The notes below the pieces were generated by a model, which did not search any database, was not told the origin of the DNA, and worked only from the letters and a program-made list of their open reading frames with translations. The translations under genes and the position numbers were made by a program. From contig DUBB01000012.1 of assembly GCA_012960535.1 (NCBI GenBank), forward strand, positions 1 to 64,000: DNA of 64,000 nt, read 5' to 3'. Below, one piece after another: positions 9,096 through 18,567 of this stretch. This DNA is from Gammaproteobacteria bacterium (lineage in GTDB: Bacteria > Pseudomonadota > Gammaproteobacteria > Pseudomonadales > Azotimanducaceae). Each line of letters opens with the position of its first letter. The first letter of the stretch is position 1.

Positions 9096-10007
9096 GTGTT
9101 TAATTTTAACGGAAAGGCTGTACTGATAACCGGTGCCAGCTATGGGCTGGGAGAACAATTCGCCTATGCTTTCGCCGAGGCCGGCGCGGATCTTATTGTT
9201 ACCGCCCGAAGTGGCGATTTACTTGAATCGGTCGCTGAGACCTGCAGGGAGAAGGGCGCCAAGGTTTCGGTTGTTATGGGAGATGTGGCTAAGGAAGAAG
9301 ATGTAAAGCGTGTGGTTGCCACGGGGATACAGGAACATGGGAAAATCGACGTTCTGATCAATAATGCCGGCATTGCAGATATGCGTGGTGTTGCAGCCGA
9401 GCAGTTTGATGCGGAAACCTTCAATAATATATTGTCAGTTGATCTGGTAGGCGCTTTTTACTATGCCAGAGAGTGTGGCCGGCACATGCTTGAAAACAGG
9501 TCTGGTGCGATAGTCAACATCTGCTCAATAATGGGCAGCGGCGGTAATGAAAATAACATCATTGGTTATACCGCTGCCAAGGGAGGCTTGCGCAATATGA
9601 CGCTGCAGATGGGTTGCGAGTGGGCGGACCGTGGCGTTAGAGTGAATGCTGTGTCCCCCGGATTCATCGTCACTGAAATGACCCGGCCAGCACTGGAAGC
9701 CATGGGTATCGATAAATGGATCGCCAGCCGAACGCCCATGCGCAGAGTCGGTGAAGCCCAGGAAGTAACCAATGCAGTCATGTTTCTGGCCTCGGATCTG
9801 GCCAGTTATATAACCGGTGTTGATCTTCTCGTGGATGGTGGAACCAATGCCAGTAATGGCACCTTCCAGATTCCGCCTATCCATCATGAGTGGAATAAAG
9901 ATACTCCCATGGTGCCAACGACTTACCAGCCGGTTCAACCCAGGCCAGACTGGTACCAGGGCTTGTCAGACGGCGTTCCAGGCGTGCATTTCCCTGTTCC
10001 GGAATAG
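9096..10007 (+). CDS. Short-chain dehydrogenase/reductase (classical SDR)
   Basis: This 303-residue protein has every classical SDR mark: cofactor motif TGASYGLGEQFAYAF, NNAG in VLINNAGIADMRG, the catalytic Ser in NICSIMGSGG, and YTAAK (in GYTAAKGGLRN). It ends with the usual ASDLASYITGVDLLVDGG segment. A 45-residue C-terminal tail after the core (SNGTFQIPPIHHEWNKDTP onwards) is longer than in FabG-type enzymes and could cap the active site. It starts at GTG 9096, with AAGGGAG 7 bases upstream. It is probably NAD(P)-dependent oxidation or reduction of a secondary alcohol or ketone; the substrate is unknown. Confidence 0.88.
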   Translation: MFNFNGKAVLITGASYGLGEQFAYAFAEAGADLIVTARSGDLLESVAETCREKGAKVSVVMGDVAKEEDVKRVVATGIQEHGKIDVLINNAGIADMRGVAAEQFDAETFNNILSVDLVGAFYYARECGRHMLENRSGAIVNICSIMGSGGNENNIIGYTAAKGGLRNMTLQMGCEWADRGVRVNAVSPGFIVTEMTRPALEAMGIDKWIASRTPMRRVGEAQEVTNAVMFLASDLASYITGVDLLVDGGTNASNGTFQIPPIHHEWNKDTPMVPTTYQPVQPRPDWYQGLSDGVPGVHFPVPE

Positions 10008-10170
10008 ATTTAACTGCTGCAGTGGTGGGACAAGCTATGCGGTAGTAGGAAGTAACCTGAGTTAAGTAGACTAAACGGCCTGGGGAGGTTGTGGGCTGGG
10101 CATCACTGGCATTGCCATGTAAGGGCTAAATTGACTGAACCGGTTTAACCGGGAATAGGTTAACAGGTAA

Positions 10171-10998
10171 ATGGTTAGAATAATTGCACTGCTGTTAGCA
10201 GTGCTGGGACACAATGCGATGGCTACGGAAAACCCGCTACTCAGCAAGAGCTTCAATATCGCTTATCAACCTGTCCAGGGAGATGATCCGACACGGGCTT
10301 TGCTGGATGTTTACCGACCGGCAGATGCAGTAGACGCGCCAGTTCTTCTGTTCTGGCATGGGGGTGCGCTCATGCGGGGCGATAAGCAGTTAGTGACCGG
10401 GCTTGCCCGGGCGCTGGCTGAGCAGGGTATTGTTGTGGTCGCTGCGAATCATCGTTTATCACCGGCAGTGCAGCATCCAGTCCACCTGCAGGATGCTGCG
10501 GCTGCTGTTAGCTGGGTTAAAAACCACATCGCGGACTATGGCGGTAATCCGCAACTGATCTTCCTTGGCGGGCATTCTGCAGGGGCTTATTTGTCGGTGC
10601 AGTTAGCTCTTGATCCCCGCTACCTGGCAGCACATGGCTTGGTGCTGCCTGATATTTCTGGTGTTGCCGCCATCAGCCCGTTTCTTTATGTGGAGGAGGT
10701 TGCACCGGTACGACCCAAGGTTGTCTGGGGTAAGGACCCATCTGGCTGGCTGGAACCATCTGTGAGCGGGTATATCAGCAGGGATAAGCCATCTATGCGA
10801 TTGATATACGCCGACGGGGATGACGACTGGCGACGACAGCAGAACGAACGATTAGCAGCCGCGCTGGTGGCTGTTGACGTCGATGCGCAGGCGGTAATGG
10901 TGCAACACAGGTCGCACACCACAATTGTGACAAGCGCTGATCAGGCTGAAGACCCGGTTGTGAAAATGATTTATCAATTCGTTTCAGTTGGACGTTAG
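10171..10998 (+). CDS. Exported alpha/beta hydrolase (HSL/esterase-like)
   Basis: This 275-residue protein has a short signal peptide (MVRIIALLLAVLGHNAMA). The HGG oxyanion-hole motif (LLFWHGGALMRGDK, about residues 61-74) and the nucleophile elbow GGHSAGAYLS (about 131-140) place it with hormone-sensitive-lipase-like esterases. The acid is probably in YADGDDDW and the His in MVQHRSHTTIV near the end. It likely hydrolyses carboxyl esters in the periplasm. It follows the SDR after 163 bases on the same strand. The ribosome site is weak (AGG), so the start is less certain than the family. Confidence 0.82.
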   Translation: MVRIIALLLAVLGHNAMATENPLLSKSFNIAYQPVQGDDPTRALLDVYRPADAVDAPVLLFWHGGALMRGDKQLVTGLARALAEQGIVVVAANHRLSPAVQHPVHLQDAAAAVSWVKNHIADYGGNPQLIFLGGHSAGAYLSVQLALDPRYLAAHGLVLPDISGVAAISPFLYVEEVAPVRPKVVWGKDPSGWLEPSVSGYISRDKPSMRLIYADGDDDWRRQQNERLAAALVAVDVDAQAVMVQHRSHTTIVTSADQAEDPVVKMIYQFVSVGR

Positions 10999-11217
10999 AT
11001 GCACTTGATCATAGGTAGCGGGTGATCCTTTGGGAGTCGTCAACATGAGCAGCAAGCGAGTGCTTGTGGCCCTGAATTTTCGATACGATGAGACGCATCG
11101 GTTATCGACGTGTTTCCTAATGGTTGCCGGCACCGGTTTAGCAGGGGCTCTTTCACATCGCAGGCAAAACTATGATTAAATCCTTTTTGAATAATGAATC
11201 TGCAAGGGTCGGTCTCT

Positions 11218-11832
11218 ATGGATGACGGGTTAACCAGCGAGATTGACCATATATTGAGTACTGCAAGGTCAGTGCGTCGTAAATTGGATTTTGAAACACC
11301 GGTTTCGAAGCAGGATATCGAGGCCTGTATCGATGTCGCAGTTCAGGCGCCAACCGGCCTGGCAGGAGAGAACTGGCGATTCGTGGTCATTACCGACGCG
11401 GAGCTGAAGTCGAAAATAGCGGATATTTACCGGGATGTGCTGTTGCAGATCAGTCAGTCCAGGAATGTTACCTTAAAATCCAGTCATCATGCGTTAATGG
11501 CACGTCTTCACGAGATCCCCTGCATGATCATGGTTTTCTCCATTGGTGAACCCGGTATTGAAGCGCCTGGGCAACTGGCGTTTTACGGCTCAATCCTGCC
11601 GGCTGCATGGTCGCTTATGCTGGCCATGAGGGCCAGAGGTATAGGAACTACCTGGACCAGTTTGTTATCCTCCAGGTCAGACGAGATCAGTGAACTGCTG
11701 GGTATCCCTAGCGGTGTTACCCAGACTGTGATGCTGCCGGCGGCTTATACAAAAGGAGCGAACCTGAAAAAAGCCAAGCGCCAGCCAGCTCGAGAGGTGA
11801 CCTATTGGAACGGCTGGCTGCAGAAAGACTGA
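11218..11832 (+). CDS. Nitroreductase-family flavoprotein
   Basis: The protein is about 204 residues and begins with the family's FMN-binding pattern (STARSVRRKLDFETPVS, then IDVAVQAPTGLAGENWRFVV), in which Arg and the APTG-x-x-x-N-W stretch bind FMN. The dimer-forming C-terminal part has GIGTTWTSLL and the final strand segment. These enzymes use NAD(P)H to reduce nitro, quinone or enone compounds. The start at 11218 is preferred because AAGGG lies 9 bases upstream. An ATG at 11194 would add eight residues but has no ribosome site. It lies head-to-tail before the phosphotransferase gene, 120 bases away. Confidence 0.82.
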   Translation: MDDGLTSEIDHILSTARSVRRKLDFETPVSKQDIEACIDVAVQAPTGLAGENWRFVVITDAELKSKIADIYRDVLLQISQSRNVTLKSSHHALMARLHEIPCMIMVFSIGEPGIEAPGQLAFYGSILPAAWSLMLAMRARGIGTTWTSLLSSRSDEISELLGIPSGVTQTVMLPAAYTKGANLKKAKRQPAREVTYWNGWLQKD

Positions 11833-11952
11833 TGCTGAAGGCGCGCCCATATTGCCCGGCGATTACGAGGCGAGGCTACCAGGCCACTATTGCGGTTTTT
11901 TGCTTGTTCAGTCACTTGCAAAGCTGACTGCAAACACCAGAAAGAGGTTTAT

Positions 11953-13050
11953 ATGAACGAAATACCAAGTTCTATTACAGAAGTAACAGCCGCCTGGCTC
12001 GGCCATGTGCTGAAGGCGGATATAGCCAGTATTGTACCTACACAGATTGGCCAGGGCGTGGGTCTGATGGGTGATATTTATCAGGTTAGCATCGTGTATG
12101 CAGGATCTGGAGGAGCAGGGCCTGAAAACCCAGAAAGCCCAGAAAGTGTAGTAGTCAAACTACCTTCTTGCTTCGAAGAAAATCGCCAGCAGGGCGTGAC
12201 CCTGGGCATGTTTGAGGCCGAGATTCGTTTTTACAACGAACTGGCTCCAAGCGCGAGCGCAGGTTTGCCAGAGATCTACTTCACGCGGATTATTCCTGGT
12301 ACGGCTGACTTCGTTATTGTTATGGAGGACCTTACTCATCTTACCCTGGTTAGCCAAAGTGCCGGCATGTCCTTTAAACAGGCGCTCGCTGCGGTCAAAG
12401 TGCTGGCGGGGATCCACTCGGTTTGGTGGAACCAGGCCAGGGTGCCTGAACTGGAATGGATTTCCTCGATGATCGGACCAAGAATCGAGTATGTAGACCA
12501 GTTGCTTGAGCAAATCTGCCCCGTGTTTGAAGCCGGGTTTGGCCAGTATTTACCTGCCGGCGGTATGGACCTGTACCAGCAGTTTGCCGGCAACTACCTG
12601 AGAATTAATACTGAACTGGCGCAGCGCAGCCCCTGGACAATAGCGCATCAGGACTATCGAGTAGAAAACCTGTTGTTTGGTGAAGAAACGGGGCAGGTCG
12701 TGGTTATTGACTGGCAGGGCATTGGTCGCGGTCCGGGTGTTTATGATTTAGCCTATTTGCTCGGAGGGTCCATGGAAATCAGCTTGCGCCGAGCCCACGA
12801 AAATGAATTGGTCAATGCCTACCATGCGCAGTTAGTTGAAAGCGGTGTAACTGATTATTCCTTCACTCAAGCCTGGGACGATTACTGTTTTGCTCACCTG
12901 CAGGGTGGTCTAGCTACTTCTATGGTGACGGGTGGTACGATGGATCTGAGTAATCAGCGCGGCCTGGAACTGGTGGCGACCATGGCAGAACGTCATGTCA
13001 CTGCCGCGCTGGATCATGATGGCCTATCCAGGCTGTCGCAGTTGAGCTGA
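11953..13050 (+). CDS. APH/ecdysteroid-kinase-like phosphotransferase
   Basis: This 365-residue protein-kinase-like protein shows the Brenner motif HQDYRVENLLFG (about residues 231-242) and the metal motif VVIDWQGIGRGPGVYDLAYLL (split over about 250-270). The Lys-bearing strand is ESVVVKLPS. This matches the phosphotransferase enzyme family (APH) and its DUF1679/EcKinase relatives, which phosphorylate small hydroxylated molecules. The ATG at 11953 is chosen over longer options because AGAGG lies 7 bases upstream and the protein then begins at the normal domain edge (NEIPSSITEVTAAWLGHVL). The substrate is unknown; nearby genes suggest a hydroxylated lipid or xenobiotic, which is inference only. 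Confidence 0.8.
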   Translation: MNEIPSSITEVTAAWLGHVLKADIASIVPTQIGQGVGLMGDIYQVSIVYAGSGGAGPENPESPESVVVKLPSCFEENRQQGVTLGMFEAEIRFYNELAPSASAGLPEIYFTRIIPGTADFVIVMEDLTHLTLVSQSAGMSFKQALAAVKVLAGIHSVWWNQARVPELEWISSMIGPRIEYVDQLLEQICPVFEAGFGQYLPAGGMDLYQQFAGNYLRINTELAQRSPWTIAHQDYRVENLLFGEETGQVVVIDWQGIGRGPGVYDLAYLLGGSMEISLRRAHENELVNAYHAQLVESGVTDYSFTQAWDDYCFAHLQGGLATSMVTGGTMDLSNQRGLELVATMAERHVTAALDHDGLSRLSQLS

Positions 13051-13181
13051 TTTGCTCGTTTGTCTCCGACCGCAGACGGCAGTTTTATGAAAATTCAGGC
13101 CTGCCTGGGTTGTCGCTAATACACGAAAATGCTATTCATTGACCTAAAAACAGGATCATAATTTACTCGTAACCTACTACT

Positions 13182-13206
13182 TATTTACAATTTAATTCTG
13201 TAAATA
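13182..13206. repeat. AT-rich perfect inverted repeat, possible operator
   Basis: TATTTACA (13182-13189) and TGTAAATA (13199-13206) are exact reverse complements separated by nine bases. The repeat lies 100 bases upstream of the epimerase start in an AT-rich stretch. No T-run follows, so an operator is a better reading than a terminator. The binding protein is unknown. Confidence 0.35.
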
Positions 13207-13305
13207 GCGGTGTCAGCAGATTTTTTTTCAGCACTGCCACATTTGACATCGTGCTTGATTTTTAATATCAATCTTACTGAATACATTACTTTCAGCGAGG
13301 GCTTT

Positions 13306-14361
13306 ATGGCACCGATTCCAAAAGGCGGCACGGTCGCAGTCACAGGGGCAGCTGGTTTCATTGGTGGCTGGACAGTAAAAAGACTACTCAGCCGGGGCTA
13401 TCGAGTTCGGGCCTGTGTTCGCGATACGGGAAATGACAGCAGAGTCGGGTTTCTTAAAGCAATGCCAGGCTATGCATCAGGCAGATTGACACTGCATTCC
13501 GCAGATTTGGACAACGACGGTTGTTTCGATGATATTTTCCGTGGCTGTCATGGCGTTGCCCATATATCTCATGTCAGTAATTATGAAGATCACAGGTATG
13601 TGGAACGGGTTTGCAATCATATGATTACTTCCGTCAACCTTTCCCAATCGGTTACCCGGGTCATTGTTACTTCCAGCGTCGCCGCGGTTATGTCTGAAAT
13701 GGATTTGGAGGAATTGGTTCGCCGGCCCGTGCTTTATGAAGGGCGGTATCCCGATGCATCTAATCCAAAACGGACTCCCAGCAGCCAGGGTTACTCCATG
13801 GGCAAACTTATTGCGGAAAATGCTTTTGCTGAGGCAGCTGCAGAGAGTGGTCTTTGGGAGGCGATTACCTGCTGCCCGGCCGACAATGTCGGACCTATTC
13901 TATCTGCACATCAGAAAGATTACGGCCCATGGCAGCACAATATCGAAACCATGCTGACCGGTAAGTATGACCAGAACTGGGTCTATCGTCCCTGGTTTCC
14001 TGTTGATGTCCGGGACAATGCGGACTGTCATATTGGTTTACTGGAGAGCATTCAGGTCGCTAATGCAGAACGCTACATAGCCTGGTCCACCGATGCGGTT
14101 GATGTGGCGGATATCTGCGCCAGGATCGCGATTGTTCTGCCGGAGCTTTCTTTTGCAGTGTCCGAACCAGTAGAGGTGCATCCTGATCGCCTGCAAGCCA
14201 GAGAAGAAAGGTATCGATCTAACTGGGCTGGCTGTGATCTTCGTAACGATCGGATCAGAGCGGTAACCGGAATCACGTTTCGATCCTTTGACGAGTCGCT
14301 GCGCGATTGCGTTGAATCATTGCTTGCTGTTGCTGATATCACCCCGGTTGTCCGTAAATGA
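13306..14361 (+). CDS. NAD(P)-dependent epimerase/dihydroflavonol-reductase-like (extended SDR)
   Basis: This 351-residue extended SDR has the glycine motif VTGAAGFIGGWTVKRLLSRGY near the N-terminus and the strand-2 Arg (VRACVRD) typical of NADP users. The catalytic Ser/Thr run is IVTSSVAAV, and YSMGK (in GYSMGKLIAENAF) holds the catalytic Tyr and Lys. It resembles dihydroflavonol 4-reductase/cinnamoyl-CoA-reductase relatives acting on ketones or aldehydes. The ATG at 13306 is chosen because GCGAGG lies 6 bases upstream and the protein then begins at the Rossmann strand; longer starts add an unlikely leader. Substrate unknown. Confidence 0.85.
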   Translation: MAPIPKGGTVAVTGAAGFIGGWTVKRLLSRGYRVRACVRDTGNDSRVGFLKAMPGYASGRLTLHSADLDNDGCFDDIFRGCHGVAHISHVSNYEDHRYVERVCNHMITSVNLSQSVTRVIVTSSVAAVMSEMDLEELVRRPVLYEGRYPDASNPKRTPSSQGYSMGKLIAENAFAEAAAESGLWEAITCCPADNVGPILSAHQKDYGPWQHNIETMLTGKYDQNWVYRPWFPVDVRDNADCHIGLLESIQVANAERYIAWSTDAVDVADICARIAIVLPELSFAVSEPVEVHPDRLQAREERYRSNWAGCDLRNDRIRAVTGITFRSFDESLRDCVESLLAVADITPVVRK

Positions 14362-14453
14362 GTCTCTGGTGACCTGTTAGTTTGGGTTGAAGCAATGCAA
14401 AGTGGCCATTGGCACTCGCGCAGCGCACAAAACCGGGCTATAAGATGTTAACC

Positions 14454-14481
14454 AAACTGTGGAATAGCGTCAGCACAGTTT
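14454..14481. terminator. 8-bp inverted repeat followed by T-run: terminator or operator
   Basis: AAACTGTG (14454-14461) pairs exactly with CACAGTTT (14474-14481) across 12 bases, and one more T follows. It lies between the epimerase stop and the TauD start. The A/T ends would suit a weak terminator, but it also sits close to the probable TauD promoter and could be an operator. Confidence 0.3.
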
Positions 14482-14541
14482 TCAACTATTGCGTATATTA
14501 GGGTATTCTCTGCGTTAAGCCCTGAGTTTGAGGCGTATCTG

Positions 14542-15486
14542 ATGGAACTGAAAATCAGCCCGATAGCGCATAAGGAATTTGGTGCTGTTGTCCGTGGCAT
14601 CAACCTTAAGACGCTGACCGATCAGCAGTTTTCTGAAATCAGATCGGCATTTCTTCAATTCGGCTTTCTGGTCTTCCCCGGCCAGTTCCTAACAGACCAG
14701 GAAAATATCCGGTTTGGCTCGCGTTTCGGTAAACTTGAGTTCGGCGCCCTGCCCATTGCCAATCAAACCAAGCATGAAGATGGCAGCTATGGTGAGGTCA
14801 TCAGCATAAAGACGCAACGCATGCGCACCAACATCGGTAATGAAGCCTGGCATACCGATTCAACTTATTGGCCGCTCAGTAGCAAATGCGCGATGCTGTC
14901 TGCGGTTACCGTACCAGACCAGGGCGGCGAGACTGAACTAGCAGACATGCGGGCAGGTTACGCGGCGCTGGACAGCGAGACTCAACAGCGAGTAGCAACC
15001 CTGAGTGCTTACCACTCTACGCAGTTCTCCCAGGCCAATGACATTGCTGATTTTCCCGAGCAGAAGCAAGGCACTATCTATCATGGTGAAGCCTATCTGC
15101 GCCCGCTAGTCAAGGTGCATCCGGAGACGGGAATCAAGAGCCTGTTTCTGGGTCGACATGCTTTTGCTATCCCCGGCCTGGACAGGCAAGAGAGCAGGGC
15201 GTTACTGAATTCTCTGGTCGAGTTTGTGGTGAGCCAACCGTCTCGAGTCTACACCCACGAGTGGCAAGAGGGTGATACTTTGTTCTGGGATAACAGAGTT
15301 TTGTTACACCGCGCCAGGCCCTATGATTACAGCAAACCAAGGACCATGATCGCGACCCGGGTCGCGGGTGATCTGTCCGAGCTTGCTTATTACCCCGAGG
15401 ATTCCAGGGCAGAAGCAGGACGTCAGGCGCTGGCCACCGAGCTGGCTTTACTCCGCCAGGAGACGCAAGGAAAAATGTTTGCTTAA
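14542..15486 (+). CDS. TauD/TfdA-family Fe(II)/2-oxoglutarate dioxygenase
   Basis: This 314-residue protein shows the facial triad His-Asp in EAWHTDSTYWPL (about residues 111-122) and the distal His in LFWDNRVLLHRARPYD. The 2-oxoglutarate Arg follows in TMIATRVAGD. The N-terminal signature FGAVVRGINLKTLTDQQF is typical of TauD/TfdA enzymes. These hydroxylate a small acid (taurine, 2,4-D, alkylsulfate and others) with decarboxylation of 2-oxoglutarate; sequence alone does not decide the substrate. No transporter or sulfonate gene adjoins it. GAGGCG precedes the ATG. It shares its strand with the DUF3604 operon but is 241 bases away from it. Confidence 0.9.
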   Translation: MELKISPIAHKEFGAVVRGINLKTLTDQQFSEIRSAFLQFGFLVFPGQFLTDQENIRFGSRFGKLEFGALPIANQTKHEDGSYGEVISIKTQRMRTNIGNEAWHTDSTYWPLSSKCAMLSAVTVPDQGGETELADMRAGYAALDSETQQRVATLSAYHSTQFSQANDIADFPEQKQGTIYHGEAYLRPLVKVHPETGIKSLFLGRHAFAIPGLDRQESRALLNSLVEFVVSQPSRVYTHEWQEGDTLFWDNRVLLHRARPYDYSKPRTMIATRVAGDLSELAYYPEDSRAEAGRQALATELALLRQETQGKMFA

Positions 15487-15727
15487 TTTGTGACAGAAAT
15501 AAGGGCTGCTAAGCGCTATCAGCACGAATCAGGGTCACTTTACATACAATTGGACAGCACTGATCGCTCTGCTAATGCGACGTGTGGGCAGCGTGTAGCC
15601 TTAAATTGATTATTCGCAGGAATTGCCTGGAGCATGTCAATACTGGCAGTATTAGTACATCATAAGTTTAGTTCTCCAGGTGGTAGCGGTAAACACTGCG
15701 CACCCATAACGGTAAGAGGAAATAACC

Positions 15728-17599
15728 ATGCTAATGAGTTGGATCAACAAGCCTGCTGGGTTGTGTTCTGTATTGATATCACTGGGCTTTATAGTGGGTA
15801 GTCTCCAGGCAGACACTGCGGGGGTCTCAGAATATTCAAGCCCCGTATCTGCTGACTATCCGAAAAACGTTTACTGGGGCGATACCCATCTGCATACCCG
15901 AAACTCTGCTGATGCTTACTCCCTGGGTAACTTAAACCTCACGCCTACCGATGCCTACCGCTTTGCCAGGGGTCAGAAAATCACCGCCCACAATGGCATG
16001 CAGGCGCAACTCAGACGGCCGCTGGATTTTCTGGTTGTATCTGACCACGCTGAATACCTGGCAGGTTACTACCGCTTTGATGTGGCTGATCCGTTGGTAG
16101 TGGCAACTGCCGCTGGAGATCAATGGAAGAGTTTCATGGCCGAGGGTGATCCTATCAAAAGGATTGGCGCTTTCACTGGCAGCATGTCCGATCCCCAGGA
16201 TTATCCGGCATTCCCGGAAATTACTCGAAAGCTGATCTGGCAGGATGTCGCCCAGACGGCCGATGAAAATAATATGCCGGGCCAGTTTACCGCCCTGATT
16301 GGTTATGAGTGGACTTCAATGATTGCTGGAAATAACCTGCACCGCGTCGTGCTGTACCGGGATGGTGCCGATAAAGTGGCTCGTCTGCCACCTTTCTCGG
16401 GGCAGGACAGCCTGGATCCCCGGGAACTGTGGAAGGCGCTGGAACGCTATGAGCAGGTCACCGGCGGAGAGGTTATGGCCATCGCCCATAATGGCAATAT
16501 TTCAAATGGCATGATGTTTCCTGATAACGCTGTGGACGGTACCGCCATTGATGAGAACTATGCGAGGTTAAGATCCCGCTGGGAACCTGTTTACGAGGTA
16601 ACCCAGGTGAAAGGCGATGGAGAGTCTCACCCGACCTTGTCGCCCGATGATGCATTTGCTGATTTTGAAAACTGGGACAAGGATAATATCGGCAGAACGC
16701 AAGCTAAAGAAGATTGGATGCTCAAGCACGAGTATGCCCGCAGCGCCTTGAAATTAGGGCTTTTGCAGGAACAGAAACTGGGCATTAATCCCTTCAAGTT
16801 CGGCATGATTGGCAGCACGGATGGACACAATACGATATCAACAACCCAGGAAGATAACTTTTTCGGAAAATTCCCGGGGTCAGAACCCAGCCCGAAACGA
16901 ATTAAGACTCAGATGGCTGGAGTACTGTGGGAGAACTGGCGTATTGTTGCCTCAGGTTATGCAGCAGTCTGGGCAAGAGAAAACACCCGGGAAGCGCTTT
17001 TCGATGCCTTCAAGCGCAGGGAGGTCTACGCTACCACAGGATCCCGGATTCAGGTACGGTTCTTTGGTGGATGGGATTACCAGCCTAATGACGTCGATCG
17101 ACCAAGCTATCTGGATATAGCCTACAGCGGTGGCGTTCCCATGGGTGGAGACCTCATGCAGGCCCCGCCTGACAAGGCGCCTACTTTTCTGGTGGTGGCG
17201 GCAAAAGACCCAGATGGGGCTAATCTGGATCGTATACAGATTGTCAAAGGCTGGCTGGGCCAGGACGGGGTTCTCAGCGAGAAAGTTTATAACGTAGCCT
17301 GGTCAGGTGATCGTAAGGTGGACCCTGCAACAGGAAAGCTGCCGACCGTTGGTAATACCGTCGAAGTTGAATCTGCTACCTATCTTAATTCCATAGGTGC
17401 CACTGATTTAGCCGTGGTTTGGCTGGACCCGGACTTTGATGCCAAGGAAAGGGCATTTTATTATGCCAGAGTGCTGGAAATTCCCACGCCACGCTGGACC
17501 ACCTACGATGCCGCCTTTTTTAACCTGGAGCTCGATGCAGAAATTCCCAGGGTTATTCAGGATCGAGCTTATACGTCACCGGTCTGGTATACCCCCTAG
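15728..17599 (+). CDS. Exported DUF3604 protein (PHP-like metal hydrolase)
   Basis: This 623-residue protein begins with a signal peptide (SVLISLGFIVGSLQADTA). The mature protein has YWGDTHLHTRNSADAYSLG, whose H-L-H resembles the first metal motif of PHP phosphoesterases. It is followed by DFLVVSDHAEYLAGY, ALIGYEWTS, VMAIAHNGNIS and MIGSTDGHNT, all hallmarks of DUF3604 (TIM-barrel-like metal sites). The length is normal for the family, whose reaction is not established. The stop codon overlaps the next gene's GTG by one base, and a HupE/UreJ gene follows, so the three look like one operon. AGAGGA precedes ATG 15728; ATG 15734 is an alternative. Confidence 0.85.
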   Translation: MLMSWINKPAGLCSVLISLGFIVGSLQADTAGVSEYSSPVSADYPKNVYWGDTHLHTRNSADAYSLGNLNLTPTDAYRFARGQKITAHNGMQAQLRRPLDFLVVSDHAEYLAGYYRFDVADPLVVATAAGDQWKSFMAEGDPIKRIGAFTGSMSDPQDYPAFPEITRKLIWQDVAQTADENNMPGQFTALIGYEWTSMIAGNNLHRVVLYRDGADKVARLPPFSGQDSLDPRELWKALERYEQVTGGEVMAIAHNGNISNGMMFPDNAVDGTAIDENYARLRSRWEPVYEVTQVKGDGESHPTLSPDDAFADFENWDKDNIGRTQAKEDWMLKHEYARSALKLGLLQEQKLGINPFKFGMIGSTDGHNTISTTQEDNFFGKFPGSEPSPKRIKTQMAGVLWENWRIVASGYAAVWARENTREALFDAFKRREVYATTGSRIQVRFFGGWDYQPNDVDRPSYLDIAYSGGVPMGGDLMQAPPDKAPTFLVVAAKDPDGANLDRIQIVKGWLGQDGVLSEKVYNVAWSGDRKVDPATGKLPTVGNTVEVESATYLNSIGATDLAVVWLDPDFDAKERAFYYARVLEIPTPRWTTYDAAFFNLELDAEIPRVIQDRAYTSPVWYTP

Positions 17600-18489
17600 T
17601 GAAACAGAGTTTGTTTCGTGAACCGGTCATGTATTTCCTGTTTCTAGGGGGTGTTATTTTCGCTGCGTATTACTGGGTTTCAGATGAGGCGGGCGTTACC
17701 GATAAAAACACCATCAACGTAGATGAGGTGGCCTTACTTGAGTTCATGCAGTACCGGTCAAAGTCATTTGACCCGCAGGCGGCAAGACAGCGCTTTTTCA
17801 ATTTTCCCGGGCCTGCCAGGCAGCAGATCATTGAACAGTTCGTAAGAGAAGAAGCACTGTACAGAAGAGCCCTGGATTTTGGATTTGAACAGGGTGATTA
17901 TGTGATTCGCAGGCGTTTGGTACAGAAAATGGATTTTATTGCCGAAGGTCTGGTTTTTGATCAATCAGCGTTGCGAGATGACGCTATAATGGATCACTAT
18001 CTGGCGCATTTAGCCCAGTATACACAACCTGCTACTATTTCTTTTGCTCACGTATTCTACAGTGCCAGTAAACATGGGGTAGCGGTTGCTGCAGCCAAAG
18101 CGGCCGACTTGCTCGAGGCCTTGAACGACCAGAAGCTGGGTTTAGAACATGCTGCACAGTTCGGTGATCGGTTTCCCTACCACATTAACTATGTTGAAAA
18201 ATCGCAGCCGCAGGTAGCTGATCATTTTGGTGCAGCAATGGCAACCGAGGTGTTTGCCCTGCCAGTTCAGCCGGTTCGCTGGCAAGGGGTTATCAAGTCT
18301 GAACACGGCAGTCATCTGGTTGTCGTGGCGGAGAATAAGCCGGCCCGGACGCCCGACTTTGAGGAAGTCGCCGGGCGTGTCCTGGTTGACCTGCGTAATC
18401 AGATCAAACGCACCAATCAGCAGCACTACATCGACCAGGTTATAGCTGATTTCCAGGTCAGAATTGATCCGCAGTTGCTAGCCAATTGA
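17599..18489 (+). CDS. Membrane-anchored parvulin-like peptidyl-prolyl isomerase
   Basis: This 296-residue protein starts at GTG 17599, one base inside the upstream stop. Residues about 11-27 form a membrane anchor (YFLFLGGVIFAAYYWV). The linker that follows resembles SurA/PpiD N-terminal helices (QQIIEQFVREEALYRRALDFG). A PPIC-like domain comes next, with strand SFAHVFYS near the centre and GVIKSEHGSHLVVV near the end, the HxHxxxVxxxx-type ending of parvulins. It probably assists folding of exported proteins in the periplasm, perhaps the DUF3604 partner. The parvulin match is moderate because the first half is divergent. Confidence 0.75.
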   Translation: MKQSLFREPVMYFLFLGGVIFAAYYWVSDEAGVTDKNTINVDEVALLEFMQYRSKSFDPQAARQRFFNFPGPARQQIIEQFVREEALYRRALDFGFEQGDYVIRRRLVQKMDFIAEGLVFDQSALRDDAIMDHYLAHLAQYTQPATISFAHVFYSASKHGVAVAAAKAADLLEALNDQKLGLEHAAQFGDRFPYHINYVEKSQPQVADHFGAAMATEVFALPVQPVRWQGVIKSEHGSHLVVVAENKPARTPDFEEVAGRVLVDLRNQIKRTNQQHYIDQVIADFQVRIDPQLLAN

Positions 18490-18567
18490 TGTTGCCTTTG
18501 CTGATATTTTCCAGTGCCAATGGCTGAACTGCGGGCCGTGTATGGTAGGTCTGGTAGCCGTGTTCAG